Positions 20,145 through 31,135 are shown, counted from the first letter of the stretch. The stretch: 64,000 nucleotides of DNA from Paracidovorax wautersii (GCF_031453675.1 NZ_JAVIZX010000001.1:4052001-4116000); one strand, 5' to 3'. Notes: generated by a model from the letters alone, not told the origin. Translations and numbers: made by a program.

Positions 20145-20198
20145 CTACCGTCTCAGCCCGCAAGGGGTTAGCAGTAGCGCGAACGAGGGCGTGTTCAT
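20145..20198 (-). CDS. leuL: Leucine leader peptide
   Basis: A 17-codon [20 protein letters not shown], with consecutive Leu codons CTA CTG CTA at codons 8-10 and another Leu at codon 15. CTA is rare in this high-GC genome, which suits a control codon. It ends 22 bp before the attenuator hairpin of leuA. No strong Shine-Dalgarno is visible before the ATG. The call rests on position, codon content and the hairpin, not on homology. Confidence 0.72.
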   Translation of the reverse strand: MNTPSFALLLTPCGLRR

Positions 20199-20242
20199 GG
20201 CGTGCAATGTAGCACACGGGCCCTGCGGCCATGCCGCATGGC

Positions 20243-21076
20243 TCACTTGTGCAGGCCGCGCTCGTCCGGCTCGTCGGTGGACATGCTGATGACGCTGCTG
20301 TGCTGGCCCTTGGCCTTGCGCCATGCGTATACCGCGTAGCCCGACAGGCCGTACAGCACGAAGATACTGAACAGGACGGTGGGCGGATGGATGTTGATGA
20401 TGGCGATGCCCAGCGCGATCAGCACGATCACGGCGAAGGGCACGCTCTTCTTCATCTGGATGTCCTTGAAGCTATAGAACGGCACGTTGGTCACCATGGT
20501 GAGACCGGCATACAGCGTGAAGGCGAACATGATCCACGTCACCTGCGCCCAGCTGAGCCAGCCGTCCTCGTCCGGCCGCACGCCCAACTCGGTCATCAGC
20601 CAGATGAAGCCGGCCACCAACGCGGCAGCGGCAGGCGACGGCAGGCCCTGGAAGTAGCGCTTGTCCACCACGCCCGTGTTCACGTTGAAGCGCGCCAGTC
20701 GCAATGCGGCGCAGGCACAGTAGACAAAGGCCGCGATCCAGCCCCAGCGGCCCAGGCCGCGCAGCGACCATTCATAGGCGATGAGCGCCGGCGCCGCGCC
20801 GAAGGACACCATGTCGGACAGCGAATCCATCTGCTCGCCGAACGCGCTCTGCGTGTTGGTCATGCGTGCCACGCGCCCGTCCAGGCTGTCGAGCACCATG
20901 GCGCAGAACACGCCCACCGCCGCCATGTCGAAGCGGCCGTCCATGGCCATCACGACCGCGTAGAAGCCGCCGAACAGGGCCGCCAGCGTGAACAGGTTGG
21001 GCAGGATGTAGATGCCCTTGCGCCGTTTGCGCACCATCACCCCCGGCTCCCCGGTGTGCTCATTGTTCTTCTGCAT
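20243..21076 (-). CDS. pssA: CDP-diacylglycerol--serine O-phosphatidyltransferase
   Basis: Makes phosphatidylserine, the precursor of phosphatidylethanolamine. A 277-residue membrane protein of the CDP-alcohol phosphatidyltransferase family. The catalytic D-G-x2-A-R-x8-G-x3-D-x3-D motif appears as DGRVARM...GEQMDSLSD near 66-88. Several transmembrane helices follow, and the C-terminal tail is acidic. The ATG at 21076 has GGAG about 10 bp upstream (a TTG one codon earlier is an alternative). That GGAG is the edge of a family A repeat. It sits between ilvC and leuA, an order common in Burkholderiales. Confidence 0.95.
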   Translation of the reverse strand: MQKNNEHTGEPGVMVRKRRKGIYILPNLFTLAALFGGFYAVVMAMDGRFDMAAVGVFCAMVLDSLDGRVARMTNTQSAFGEQMDSLSDMVSFGAAPALIAYEWSLRGLGRWGWIAAFVYCACAALRLARFNVNTGVVDKRYFQGLPSPAAAALVAGFIWLMTELGVRPDEDGWLSWAQVTWIMFAFTLYAGLTMVTNVPFYSFKDIQMKKSVPFAVIVLIALGIAIINIHPPTVLFSIFVLYGLSGYAVYAWRKAKGQHSSVISMSTDEPDERGLHK

Positions 21077-21088
21077 CAAATCACTCTC

Positions 21089-21125
21089 CAGCGCTTGGAT
21101 ATCAAGCGCAAGCAGCTATCAAAAT
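21089..21125 (+). repeat. Family A palindromic repeat, copy 4 (pssA upstream)
   Basis: AGCGCTTG, GATAT centre, CAAGCGC, then AGCAGCTATCAAAAT. Its left edge supplies or abuts the GGAG ribosome site of pssA. Confidence 0.8.
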
Positions 21126-21212
21126 CGTAGTACCTCCCTGCCGCGACCTTGCGCACGGCTGCGAGGCCCCGCAGTGTAGGCCGCGTCGCAGCCGTTTCCT
21201 GCGCGTGGCGAA

Positions 21213-21240
21213 CAAAAAAGGCCACCTTTCGGTGGCCTTT
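21213..21240 (-). terminator. Rho-independent terminator of ilvC
   Basis: On the minus strand AAAGGCCACC-GAAA-GGTGGCCTTTTTT: a 10-bp stem with a GAAA tetraloop and a T run. Confidence 0.9.
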
Positions 21241-21277
21241 CGGAGCCCGGCAATGCCGGGCAGCTGTCGACAACGGA

Positions 21278-22865
<1,588 letters not shown>

Positions 22866-22960
22866 AAGTGCAGATTCCTCTTTTCGCTGCCCTCCCCCGG
22901 CGCCGGTAAGCGTCGGGCTTGGCAGACAATAGATTCGTCAAAAGTGAATGCTATCTATTC

Positions 22961-22992
22961 GATAGCTATTGACGCTTGATGGACAAGCGCCG
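22961..22992 (-). repeat. Family A palindromic repeat, copy 5 (ilvB-ilvH gap)
   Basis: Inverse orientation: GATAGCTATTG, then CGCTTG, spacer, CAAGCGCC. It is preceded by a second palindrome, ATAGAT..ATCTAT-like, at 22931-22966. It lies within a co-directional gene pair. Confidence 0.75.
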
Positions 22993-23006
22993 CAGGCCGA
23001 TTTACC

Positions 23007-24788
23007 TCAAAGGTCTTCCGACCCCAGCAGCATTTCGGTGATGCCCTTGCCCGCCTGAACCATCGGGAACACGTTCTCGGTGGGGTCGGTGCGGAAGTCG
23101 ATAAACACGGTGCGGTCCTTGAGGCGGCGCGCCTCGCGCAGGGCAGGCTCCACATCTTCGGGACGCTCGATCAGCATGCCGACGTGGCCATAGGCCTCGG
23201 CCAATTTCACGAAGTCGGGCAGCGAATCCATGTAGCTGTGGCTGTAGCGGCCGGAGTATTCGATCTCCTGCCACTGGCGCACCATGCCCAGGTAGCGGTT
23301 GTTCAGCGCGCAGATGATGACCGGTGTTTCGTACTGGCGGCAGGTGGCCAGCTCCTGGATGTTCATCTGGATCGAGCCCTCGCCCGTGATGCAGAACACC
23401 TCGGCCTGCGGCTTGGCCAGCTTGATGCCCATGGCATAGGGCAGGCCCACACCCATGGTGCCCAGGCCACCGGAGTTGATCCAGCGGCGCGGCTCGTCGA
23501 AACGGTAGTACTGCGCGGCCCACATCTGGTGTTGGCCCACATCGGACGTCACATACGCGTCGGCGTCCTTGGTCATGTTCCAGAGCGTCTCGACCACGAA
23601 CTGCGGCTTGATCACGTCCTGGTTGCCCCGGTCGTACTTCAGGCAGTCCCGGCTGCGCCAGCCTTCGATCTGGTCCCACCAGGCGGCCAGGGCGCCGGCG
23701 TCGGGGCGCGTGGGGGTCTCGCGGATCATGGAGATCAGCTCGGTCAGCACGTCCTTGACGTCGCCCACGATCGGAATGTCGACCTTCACCCGCTTGGAGA
23801 TCGACGAAGGGTCGATGTCCACGTGGATGATCTTGCGATCGTTCTGTGCGAAATGCTTGGGGTTGCCGATCACGCGGTCGTCGAAGCGCGCGCCCACCGC
23901 CAGCAGCACGTCGCAGTTCTGCATGGCGTTGTTGGCCTCGATCGTGCCGTGCATACCCAGCATGCCCAGGAACTTGCGGTCGCTGGCCGGATAGGCGCCC
24001 AGGCCCATCAGCGTGTTGGTGACGGGGTAGCCCAGCATGTCCACCAGCGTGCGCAGCTCGTTGGTGGCATTGCCCAGCAACACGCCGCCGCCGGTATAGA
24101 TATAGGGGCGCTTGGCATTCAGCAGCAGCTGCAGCGCCTTGCGGATCTGGCCGCCATGGCCCTTGCGCACGGGGTTGTACGAGCGCATCTCCACAGTCTC
24201 GGGATAGCCGTGGTAGGGCACCTTCTTGAAGGACACATCCTTCGGGATGTCCACCACCACCGGGCCGGGACGGCCGGTGCGGGCGATGTGAAAGGCCTTT
24301 TTCAGCGTGACCGCGAGGTCGCGCGCATCCTTGACCAGGAAGTTGTGCTTGACGATGGGACGGGTGATGCCGACGGTGTCGCACTCTTGGAAGGCGTCCA
24401 GCCCGATGGCGGGCGTAGGCACCTGCCCGGAGATGATCACCATGGGGATCGAATCCATGTACGCGGTGGCGATGCCGGTGACCGCATTGGTCAGGCCGGG
24501 ACCGGAGGTGACCAGCGCCACGCCCACGTCGCCGGTCGCACGGGCGTAGCCGTCGGCTGCATGCACGGCCGCCTGCTCATGGCGCACCAGCACATGGTGA
24601 ATCGTGTCCTGCTTGTACAGCGCGTCGTAGATATAGAGGACGGCGCCGCCCGGATAGCCCCAGATGTACTGGACGTTCTCGGCCTGCAGGGATTTGATGA
24701 GGATTTCGGCGCCCATGAGGTCCTGGGTGCCCGCGTTGCCTTGAGCGGCAGCCGCTGCCGATGCGAGTTCGGCCTTGGAGATTTCCAT
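23007..24788 (-). CDS. ilvB: Acetolactate synthase large (catalytic) subunit
   Basis: ThDP/FAD enzyme making acetolactate or acetohydroxybutyrate from pyruvate. It has 593 residues from ATG 24788 (a TTG two codons upstream is possible). The catalytic glutamate is E71 in [13 protein letters not shown]. The GDG-type ThDP motif reads GEGSIQMN in the C-terminal domain, and the FAD-binding middle domain is present. The name ilvB versus ilvI is a convention. It heads the ilv block and is divergent from a sigma-factor gene across a 286-bp region with a mirrored promoter-like motif. Confidence 0.95.
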   Translation of the reverse strand: MEISKAELASAAAAAQGNAGTQDLMGAEILIKSLQAENVQYIWGYPGGAVLYIYDALYKQDTIHHVLVRHEQAAVHAADGYARATGDVGVALVTSGPGLTNAVTGIATAYMDSIPMVIISGQVPTPAIGLDAFQECDTVGITRPIVKHNFLVKDARDLAVTLKKAFHIARTGRPGPVVVDIPKDVSFKKVPYHGYPETVEMRSYNPVRKGHGGQIRKALQLLLNAKRPYIYTGGGVLLGNATNELRTLVDMLGYPVTNTLMGLGAYPASDRKFLGMLGMHGTIEANNAMQNCDVLLAVGARFDDRVIGNPKHFAQNDRKIIHVDIDPSSISKRVKVDIPIVGDVKDVLTELISMIRETPTRPDAGALAAWWDQIEGWRSRDCLKYDRGNQDVIKPQFVVETLWNMTKDADAYVTSDVGQHQMWAAQYYRFDEPRRWINSGGLGTMGVGLPYAMGIKLAKPQAEVFCITGEGSIQMNIQELATCRQYETPVIICALNNRYLGMVRQWQEIEYSGRYSHSYMDSLPDFVKLAEAYGHVGMLIERPEDVEPALREARRLKDRTVFIDFRTDPTENVFPMVQAGKGITEMLLGSEDL

Positions 24789-24937
24789 GATCAACCTTTG
24801 CGAATTTCTCTAACGAAAAACCTTGGGTGCTCCTTGTACGAACTCTTGTGAAGCCGACTCGGAACTTGAGGCCGCGGACATGGGCGAGATGATTGCTGCG
24901 CCGGACCGGGACCCGTTTGCCTTTTGAATTGCAAGGC

Positions 24938-25007
24938 GGATTATGGCATTGCATCCTGTCCTACAGCCGCTGTGGACGGAAAAATACAAGCCCGGATGCA
25001 ATAATCC
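24938..25007. promoter_or_regulatory. Inverted pair of GGATGCAAT..ATAATCC motifs between ilvB and the sigma-factor gene
   Basis: 24994-25007 reads GGATGCAATAATCC. The reverse strand of 24938-24956 reads GGATGCAATGCCATAATCC. Each contains a -10-like ATAAT and each points toward one of the two divergent genes. No convincing -35 was found, so they may be duplicated promoter cores, operator half-sites or both. Confidence 0.45.
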
Positions 25008-25074
25008 CCCACCCGGCTCGTGGTGAACGTCGCCATACTGGGGCCCTCCAACCGCCCTCGCGGGCTTGCTGCCT

Positions 25075-25644
25075 TTGGCTACCGAACGAGAACTGTCCGA
25101 CTTCCTCAAGAGCGTTGAAAAGCGTGCGTACAAGCGCTCGCTCTACCACGTGCGCAACGAGGAAGCGGCTCTGGATATCGTTCAGGACAGCATGCTCAAG
25201 CTGGCCGAACACTACGGCGACAAGCCCCCGGGCGAGTTGCCGATGCTGTACCAGCGGATTCTCTCCAACTGCACGCTCGACTGGTTCCGGCGCCAGAAAA
25301 CCCGCAACGCCCTCTTCTCCAGCCTGAGCGATTTCGAGGGCCCGGGCGAGGATGGCGCTGATTTCGATCTGCTGGAAGCCTATTCGGGCCCCGAAAACGG
25401 CGAAACCGCCCAAAGCGCGGAAGATCTGGTGCGCCGCAAGCAGGTGTTCCAAGACATCGAAGCCGAAATTCAAGAGCTGCCGGCGCGTCAACGAGAGGCA
25501 TTCCTGATGCGTTACTGGGAGGAAATGGATGTTGCAGAGACAGCCGCCGCCATGGGCTGCTCTGAAGGCAGTGTGAAAACGCACTGCTTTCGCGCCATCC
25601 AGACCCTCAGCAAGGCACTGAAGGCAAAAGGAATCGAACTATGA
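25075..25644 (+). CDS. RNA polymerase sigma factor, sigma-70 family (ECF-like)
   Basis: 189 residues with sigma region 2 (about 15-80, NEEAALDIVQDSMLKLAEHYG and LDWFRRQKTRN) and region 4 (about 125-180, LPARQREAFLMRYWEEMDVAETAAAMGCSEGSVKTH). Both candidate starts are TTG. The one at 25075 gives MATERELSDFL and is preferred from recalled homologues; 25066 adds three codons. An acidic linker (FEGPGEDGADFD) joins the domains. It overlaps the DUF3619 gene by 4 bp (ATGA), so that protein could be an anti-sigma partner. Confidence 0.88.
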   Translation: MATERELSDFLKSVEKRAYKRSLYHVRNEEAALDIVQDSMLKLAEHYGDKPPGELPMLYQRILSNCTLDWFRRQKTRNALFSSLSDFEGPGEDGADFDLLEAYSGPENGETAQSAEDLVRRKQVFQDIEAEIQELPARQREAFLMRYWEEMDVAETAAAMGCSEGSVKTHCFRAIQTLSKALKAKGIEL

Positions 25645-26108
25645 ACCACCACCCCTCCCTGGCCGAACTGGACCTGGAAATCGCTGCCGACCGTTTCGCG
25701 CGCCGCGTGACCGCGCGCCTGACGGAGGGCAGTGCCAACCTGCCGTACGACATCTCCGAGCGCCTGCGGGCGGCACGCGTGCAGGCGATGGACAAGCGCA
25801 AACGGCCAGTGGCGGCTCCGGTGCGCCAGGCGGCGCCTGCCCGTGTGGTGGTCGGGGCCGACGGCGCTGCGATGCTTGGTGGCGGCTGGGGCGGCGAGGG
25901 CGGCAACTGGTGGCGGGCCACCGTGTCGGCGGTACCATTGCTGGCTTTGGTCGCGGGCCTGGTGTTCATCAGCACGTCCATGGCCGACAATTCCGAAGAA
26001 GTGGCTGAAGTCGATACCGCCCTGCTGACCGACGATCTGCCGCCTTCTGCCTACACCGACCCCGGCTTCGTGCAATACATCAAGGCCGGCGCCACCCCCG
26101 GCCGCTGA
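25641..26108 (+). CDS. DUF3619 family membrane protein, possible sigma-factor regulator
   Basis: 155 residues: a soluble helical N-terminus (about 1-60), an Ala/Pro linker, one transmembrane segment (about 95-112, TVSAVPLLALVAGLVFIS) and a short acidic C-terminus. This topology with a coupled upstream sigma gene (ATGA overlap) resembles anti-sigma factors, but no zinc-binding HxxxCxxC motif is present. Role inferred from context only. Confidence 0.8.
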   Translation: MNHHPSLAELDLEIAADRFARRVTARLTEGSANLPYDISERLRAARVQAMDKRKRPVAAPVRQAAPARVVVGADGAAMLGGGWGGEGGNWWRATVSAVPLLALVAGLVFISTSMADNSEEVAEVDTALLTDDLPPSAYTDPGFVQYIKAGATPGR

Positions 26109-26127
26109 GCGCCCATCCCCCTGCTGC

Positions 26128-26985
26128 ATGCACACATTGCCTCCCGACGCTCCCCGCATCCTGCCAGCCGCCGTGCTGGCAGTGGTCTTGCTGGGCGCGC
26201 TCGCAGCGGGAGGCTGGCTGGCCGCCAACCAGGTCGGAACCGCCCCCAGCACGCCCCTGCCCGCGCAAGCGCTGGACGACACCCACACGGCTACACCGCC
26301 GCAGAGCCGCCGCAAAGTGGAGACCCTGCAGCCGCCTCGCCAGGAAGACGGCCCCGGCTGGGTGACGCTGACCACGGCGCAAAAGGAAGTGCTCTACCCG
26401 CTGGCGCAGCGCTGGGCCTTCCTCAGCGATGCCCAGAAGCGCCACTGGCTCAACCTGGCTGCCGGCTACCGCTCCCTGTCCGAGGAAGAGCAGACCAAGA
26501 TGGTCGCGCGCATCACCGACTGGGCCAACCTGAGCGCCCAGCAGCGCAGCCAGGCCCGGCTCAACTACGCGGCGGCCGCACGCCTTCCGGCCGACAGCCG
26601 CAAGGCCCAGTGGGAGGCCTACCAGGCACTGAGCACCGAGGAAAAGCAGCGCCTGGCCGCCGTGGCGGCCTTGGCCGCGCCCAAGCCGGCCGGTGCGGCG
26701 ACCGCGCTGCGCCCCGTCTCCCCGAAAAAACTGGCCAAGGTGCCGGCGGCTACGACGGCCGCCAGCAAGGCCGCCGTCGCCACCCCGCGCCCGGCCAACC
26801 TCCCCAAGATTCCGCCAGTAGCCGACTTCCACGTCACACAGGCGCTGCCCGTGGTGGTCCCGCCGCCATCGGTTGTGGTAGAAACGGCGCCCATCGCCGT
26901 GCCGGTGGCCGTGCCCGCGCCCTTGCCTCCGCTGGAGGCGTCGCCGGGCGATGACGCCGACGCCCCCCTGCACCCGCCCCAGTAG
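26128..26985 (+). CDS. DUF3106 domain protein
   Basis: 285 residues. An N-terminal hydrophobic segment (about 11-32) acts as signal anchor or signal peptide. A helical DUF3106 core (about 75-180) carries repeated W-x-x-L/S motifs such as WAFLSDAQKRHWL and ITDWANLSAQQR. A long Ala/Pro/Val-rich C-terminal tail follows. Predicted periplasmic. The function of the domain is unknown. It lies 19 bp after the DUF3619 gene, so the sigma factor, DUF3619 and DUF3106 proteins are probably made together. Confidence 0.85.
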   Translation: MHTLPPDAPRILPAAVLAVVLLGALAAGGWLAANQVGTAPSTPLPAQALDDTHTATPPQSRRKVETLQPPRQEDGPGWVTLTTAQKEVLYPLAQRWAFLSDAQKRHWLNLAAGYRSLSEEEQTKMVARITDWANLSAQQRSQARLNYAAAARLPADSRKAQWEAYQALSTEEKQRLAAVAALAAPKPAGAATALRPVSPKKLAKVPAATTAASKAAVATPRPANLPKIPPVADFHVTQALPVVVPPPSVVVETAPIAVPVAVPAPLPPLEASPGDDADAPLHPPQ

Positions 26986-27004
26986 CGCCGTCCGTTTGCC
27001 GTCC

Positions 27005-27586
27005 ATGCCTGCCACCTCCCCTTCCGGCCCGTCTCCATCCACCGCCGAAGGGGCCGCAGCCCTGGGGACGGGCTCCCCGCTCAACGGTACCACGCCCTCC
27101 CTCCAGCGCCGCATGGCCTGCTGGCTGTACGAAGGCCTGTTGCTGTTCGGCGTGGTCTTCATCGCGGGCTACCTGTTCGGCACGCTGAGCCAGACGCGCA
27201 ATGCGCTGGACAACCGCCACGCACTGCAGGGCTTTCTGTTCGTGGTGTTCGGCATCTATTTCGTGTGGTTCTGGGCCCAGGGCCAGACCCTGGCGATGAA
27301 GACCTGGCACATCCGCGTGGTGGGCCGGGACGGCCGCGCCATCAGCCAGAAGCGGGCACTGGGCCGCTACGTGCTGAGCTGGCTGTGGCTGCTGCCGCCG
27401 CTCGCTGTCGTGGCGCCGTTCCAGCTGTCGGGCGGCGAAACCACGGTCATCGTGACAGGCTGGGTGCTCGTCTGGGCGCTGCTGAGCCGCTTCCACCCGC
27501 AGCGCCAGTTCCTGCACGATGCGCTGGCCGGCACGCGGCTGATCCACTTCCAGGTGCCGGACACGCGCCGTCGGCGTCCGGCCTGA
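27005..27586 (+). CDS. RDD family membrane protein
   Basis: 193 residues. The RDD signature starts at RRMACWLYEGLLLFG (about 35-50), where the usual R-D-D is degenerate. Three to four hydrophobic helices follow, with the conserved GQTLAMKTWHIRVV segment and a C-terminal RFHPQRQFLHDALAGTRLI. The role of RDD proteins is not settled; some are Na+/H+ antiporter-like. Start ATG 27005 was preferred over one 18 codons upstream that would overlap the DUF3106 gene. Confidence 0.87.
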   Translation: MPATSPSGPSPSTAEGAAALGTGSPLNGTTPSLQRRMACWLYEGLLLFGVVFIAGYLFGTLSQTRNALDNRHALQGFLFVVFGIYFVWFWAQGQTLAMKTWHIRVVGRDGRAISQKRALGRYVLSWLWLLPPLAVVAPFQLSGGETTVIVTGWVLVWALLSRFHPQRQFLHDALAGTRLIHFQVPDTRRRRPA

Positions 27587-27643
27587 CCCGCCGTGCCCGT
27601 GGCGCACGCTGCGCCACAATGGCGGATTGCGTTTTTTGCTCCC

Positions 27644-28045
27644 ATGTCTTCCCTGCCCCCTGCTCCCCATCCCCACAAGGCCCGCACCGGGCTGAACCGC
27701 GTCTGGCATGCCGCCGGTTATTCCCTGGCGGGCCTGCGGGCCGGCTGGGGCGAGAAGGCCTTCCGCCTGGAGGCCTGCCTGTCACTGGTGATGCTGCCCG
27801 CCGCCGTGTGGCTGGGCCGCAGCTGGGTCGAGGTGGCCCTGCTCGCGGGATCGGTGCTGATCGTGATGATCACCGAGTTGCTGAACACCAGCATTGAGTC
27901 GGCCATCGACCGCATCGGCCCCGAGCTGCACGACCTGTCCAAGCGCGCCAAGGACATGGGCAGCGCCGCCGTTCTATTGAGTCTGCTGCTGTGCCTGGGC
28001 ATCTGGGCCGCAGCGCTGTACCAGAGGTTTGCCCCCCATGTCTGA
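27644..28045 (+). CDS. dgkA: Diacylglycerol kinase
   Basis: 133-residue inner-membrane kinase that recycles diacylglycerol to phosphatidic acid. Three hydrophobic helices are present, with the catalytic/Mg-binding ELLNTSIESAIDRI motif near residue 80-93 and AKDMGSAAVLLSL after it. Start MSSLPPAPH at 27644. It overlaps the next gene by 8 bp, implying coupled translation. Confidence 0.94.
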   Translation: MSSLPPAPHPHKARTGLNRVWHAAGYSLAGLRAGWGEKAFRLEACLSLVMLPAAVWLGRSWVEVALLAGSVLIVMITELLNTSIESAIDRIGPELHDLSKRAKDMGSAAVLLSLLLCLGIWAAALYQRFAPHV

Positions 28046-28631
28046 TCCCACGTTCTCCATCTGCGTCTATCTGGGCTCGCGCCCCGGCAGCAACCCGCGC
28101 TTTGCGGAAGCGGCCACGGCCGTGGGCCACTGGATCGGCGAGCGCGGCGGGCAGCTGGTGTACGGCGGCGGCCGCAGCGGGCTGATGGGCACGGTGGCCG
28201 AGGCCACGCGCGTGGCCGGGGGCCGCGTGGTGGGCGTGATCCCGCAGGCGCTGGTCGACAAGGAGCTGGCCAACCAGCTGTGCGACGAGCTGCACATCGT
28301 CACCAGCATGCACGAGCGCAAGGCCATGATGGCCGAGCGCAGCGATGCCTTCGTCGCGCTGCCTGGCGGCATCGGCACGTTCGAGGAACTGTTCGAGGTA
28401 TGGACCTGGCGGCAGCTGGGCTACCACGACAAGCCGCTGGGCCTGCTGAACGTGGACGGCTACTACGACGGCATGCAGCAGTTCCTGCGCACCAGCGTGG
28501 ACAGCGGCCTGATGAGCCACTGGCAGATGGGCCTGCTGGCCTGGGGCAGCGACGTGGATGCGCTGATGCGCCAGCTGGTGCAGGAGGCGGGCACGAACAC
28601 GGATTCAATCCCCTTGCGGCAGGTGATCTGA
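28038..28631 (+). CDS. LOG family protein (TIGR00730, cytokinin riboside monophosphate phosphoribohydrolase-like)
   Basis: 197-residue Rossmann-fold protein with the LOG motif PGGIGTFEELFE near 112-123 and the GGGRSGLMG nucleotide loop near 45-53. Homologues hydrolyse nucleoside 5'-monophosphates to base and ribose-5-phosphate. In bacteria outside plants the physiological substrate is often unclear. It is the last gene of the run that begins with the sigma factor. Confidence 0.9.
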   Translation: MSDPTFSICVYLGSRPGSNPRFAEAATAVGHWIGERGGQLVYGGGRSGLMGTVAEATRVAGGRVVGVIPQALVDKELANQLCDELHIVTSMHERKAMMAERSDAFVALPGGIGTFEELFEVWTWRQLGYHDKPLGLLNVDGYYDGMQQFLRTSVDSGLMSHWQMGLLAWGSDVDALMRQLVQEAGTNTDSIPLRQVI

Positions 28632-28639
28632 GGGCGCCT

Positions 28640-28741
28640 CAAAAACCATAGCTACCTGCGATTTCCTGGCAGGCATTTCAGATACTTTTTTGTCCAGAAT
28701 GCTCTGAAATCAAGCGCAATCAGCTATTGAATCAATAGCGC
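28640..28741. repeat. Family A repeat region, copy 6 (LOG gene-glnB gap)
   Basis: Two diverged copies face each other: CATAGCTACCTGCG at 28649 and CAAGCGCAATCAGCTATTGAA at 28710-28731, then another CAATAGCG. The rest of the 291-bp gap between the LOG gene and the glnB stop shows no gene or clear terminator. Confidence 0.6.
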
Positions 28742-28922
28742 GCCATTGACCGGACAGGTGCGCCGGGACGGAGGCGGCCTGCAAAGCGCCCGCTCATGGT
28801 GCGGCGAGCCGCCGGTTTCAAGGACCTGTCTGGAAGCCATGCCGCTCTGGGAATGGGCATTCGCAGGGGCCGTCGAAATGCCTCCGCCAGGGCCTCGCGC
28901 GCCAGCCTGGGAGGCCGCTGCG

Positions 28923-29336
<414 letters not shown>

Positions 29337-30989
29337 TCACGCGCGGAACTTGCTCGTGATCGGGTAGCGCCAGTCCTTGCCGAAGCTGCGCCGCGTGACG
29401 CGGATGCCCACGGGCGCCTGGCGGCGCTTGTACTCGTTGAGCTTGATGAGACGCGTGACGCGTTCCACGTCGGCGCGGTCGTAGCCGTCTTCGATGATGG
29501 CCTCGATGGGCTCGTCGTTTTCCATGTAGCGCGCCACGATGGCGTCGAGCACCTCGTAGGGCGGCAGGCTGTCCTGGTCCTTCTGGTCGGGGCGCAGTTC
29601 GGCGCTGGGCGGACGGGTGATGATGCGCTCGGGGATCGGGCTCGCGCCCGTGCCGAACGGGTCGTTGGCGTTGCGCCAGCGCGCCAGGGCGAACACCTGC
29701 GTCTTGGCCACGTCCTTGATGACGGCGAAGCCGCCCGCCATATCGCCGTAGAGCGTGCAGTAGCCCGTGGCCATCTCGCTCTTGTTGCCGGTGGTGAGCA
29801 CCACCGAGCCGAACTTGTTGGACAGCGCCATCAGCAGCGTGCCGCGGATGCGCGCCTGCAGGTTCTCTTCGGTCGTGTCTTCGGGCAGCCCGGCGAACTC
29901 GGTCGCCAGCGCGGCCTTGAAGGCCTCGAACTGCGGGGCGATGGCGATCTCGTCGTAACGCACCTTCAGCCGCTCGGCCATGTCGCGGGCATCGATCCAG
30001 CTGATGTCGGCCGTGTAGGGCGAAGGCATCATCACCGTGCGCACCTTGTCGGCGCCCAGCGCATCGACCGCGATGGCCAGCACCAGGGCGGAGTCGATGC
30101 CGCCCGACAGCCCCAGCAGCACGCCGGGGAAGCCGTTCTTGCCCACGTAGTCGCGCACGCCCAGCACCAGGGCGGACCACAGGTCGGCATCCAGCGAGGC
30201 GATGGGCGCCACCTCCGCTTTGATTTCAATAGCATCTTGCGCTGATTCCACCTGCGCAAACAGCAGTTTCTCCTCAAAACCCGGGCCGCGCAACGCGACG
30301 AAGCCGTCGGCATTCAGCGCGAACGAGCGGCCTTCGAACACCACCTCGTCCTGCCCGCCCACCAGGTGGGCGTAGACCAGCGGCAGGCCGGTCTCGGTCA
30401 CGCGCTCGCGCATGATCTGCTCGCGCTCGGAGCTCTTTCCGACGTGGAAGGGCGAGGCGTTGATGCTCACCAGCAGCTGCGCGCCGGCGTCCTTCGCCTG
30501 CTGAGCGGCGGCGGGGAACCAGGCGTCCTCGCAGATCAACAGGCCCAGGCGCACGCCATCCACCTCGAACACGCAGGGCGCATGGCCGGGCGTGAAGTAG
30601 CGGCGCTCGTCGAACACCTGGTAGTTGGGCAGCTCCTGCTTGGCATAGGTCTGCTCGATGCGGCCATGACGCACCACGCTGGCGGCGTTGTGGCAGCGCT
30701 CCAGGCCGGCGACCACCGACCGCTGCGGGTGGCCGACCACGATGGCCAGGCCCGGCAGCGATTGCGACGCCTGCACCACCTCGGCCAGGGCCGCGTCGCA
30801 GGCCGACAGAAACGCCGGCCGCAGGTACAGGTCTTCCGCCGCGTAGCCGCACAGCGCCAGCTCCGGCGTCAGCAGCAGCCGTGCGCCGGCAGCATGCGCG
30901 TCGCGTGCAGCCTGGATGATCTTCTGGGCGTTGCCCTGCAAATCGCCCACGACGAAATTGAACTGGGCGATGCTGATGACGAATGGCAT
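29337..30989 (-). CDS. nadE: Glutamine-dependent NAD+ synthetase
   Basis: Amidates nicotinic acid adenine dinucleotide to NAD. It has 550 residues. The N-terminal nitrilase-type glutaminase (about 1-260) has its Glu in TPELALCGY, Lys in KQELPNY and Cys in ICEDAWF. The C-terminal synthetase has the ATP loop GLSGGIDSALV near 293-303. The interdomain linker around residues 245-258 is encoded by a family A repeat (30220-30250), adding residues that look foreign. Confidence 0.96.
   Translation of the reverse strand: MPFVISIAQFNFVVGDLQGNAQKIIQAARDAHAAGARLLLTPELALCGYAAEDLYLRPAFLSACDAALAEVVQASQSLPGLAIVVGHPQRSVVAGLERCHNAASVVRHGRIEQTYAKQELPNYQVFDERRYFTPGHAPCVFEVDGVRLGLLICEDAWFPAAAQQAKDAGAQLLVSINASPFHVGKSSEREQIMRERVTETGLPLVYAHLVGGQDEVVFEGRSFALNADGFVALRGPGFEEKLLFAQVESAQDAIEIKAEVAPIASLDADLWSALVLGVRDYVGKNGFPGVLLGLSGGIDSALVLAIAVDALGADKVRTVMMPSPYTADISWIDARDMAERLKVRYDEIAIAPQFEAFKAALATEFAGLPEDTTEENLQARIRGTLLMALSNKFGSVVLTTGNKSEMATGYCTLYGDMAGGFAVIKDVAKTQVFALARWRNANDPFGTGASPIPERIITRPPSAELRPDQKDQDSLPPYEVLDAIVARYMENDEPIEAIIEDGYDRADVERVTRLIKLNEYKRRQAPVGIRVTRRSFGKDWRYPITSKFRA
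30220..30250 (-). repeat. Family A repeat, copy 7, inside nadE
   Basis: The minus strand reads AATCAGCGCAAGATGCTATTGAAATCA, matching the right half of the family A repeat (CAAGCGCAATCAGCTATTGAA). It is translated in frame as part of AQDAIEIK in the NadE interdomain linker. Confidence 0.6.
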
Positions 30990-31135
30990 ACGGAGGGGAG
31001 AAAAGGACTCGGATGATTATGTCATCCGCACCAAGCCAGCCGCGGGCTGCGGGGCTCTGCGCCAGGCGTGACGAAGCCCCGACAAGGGGCCGATGGCGAC
31101 AAGCGTTGCGCCATGGGCGTTTGAAACGGGCGCGG

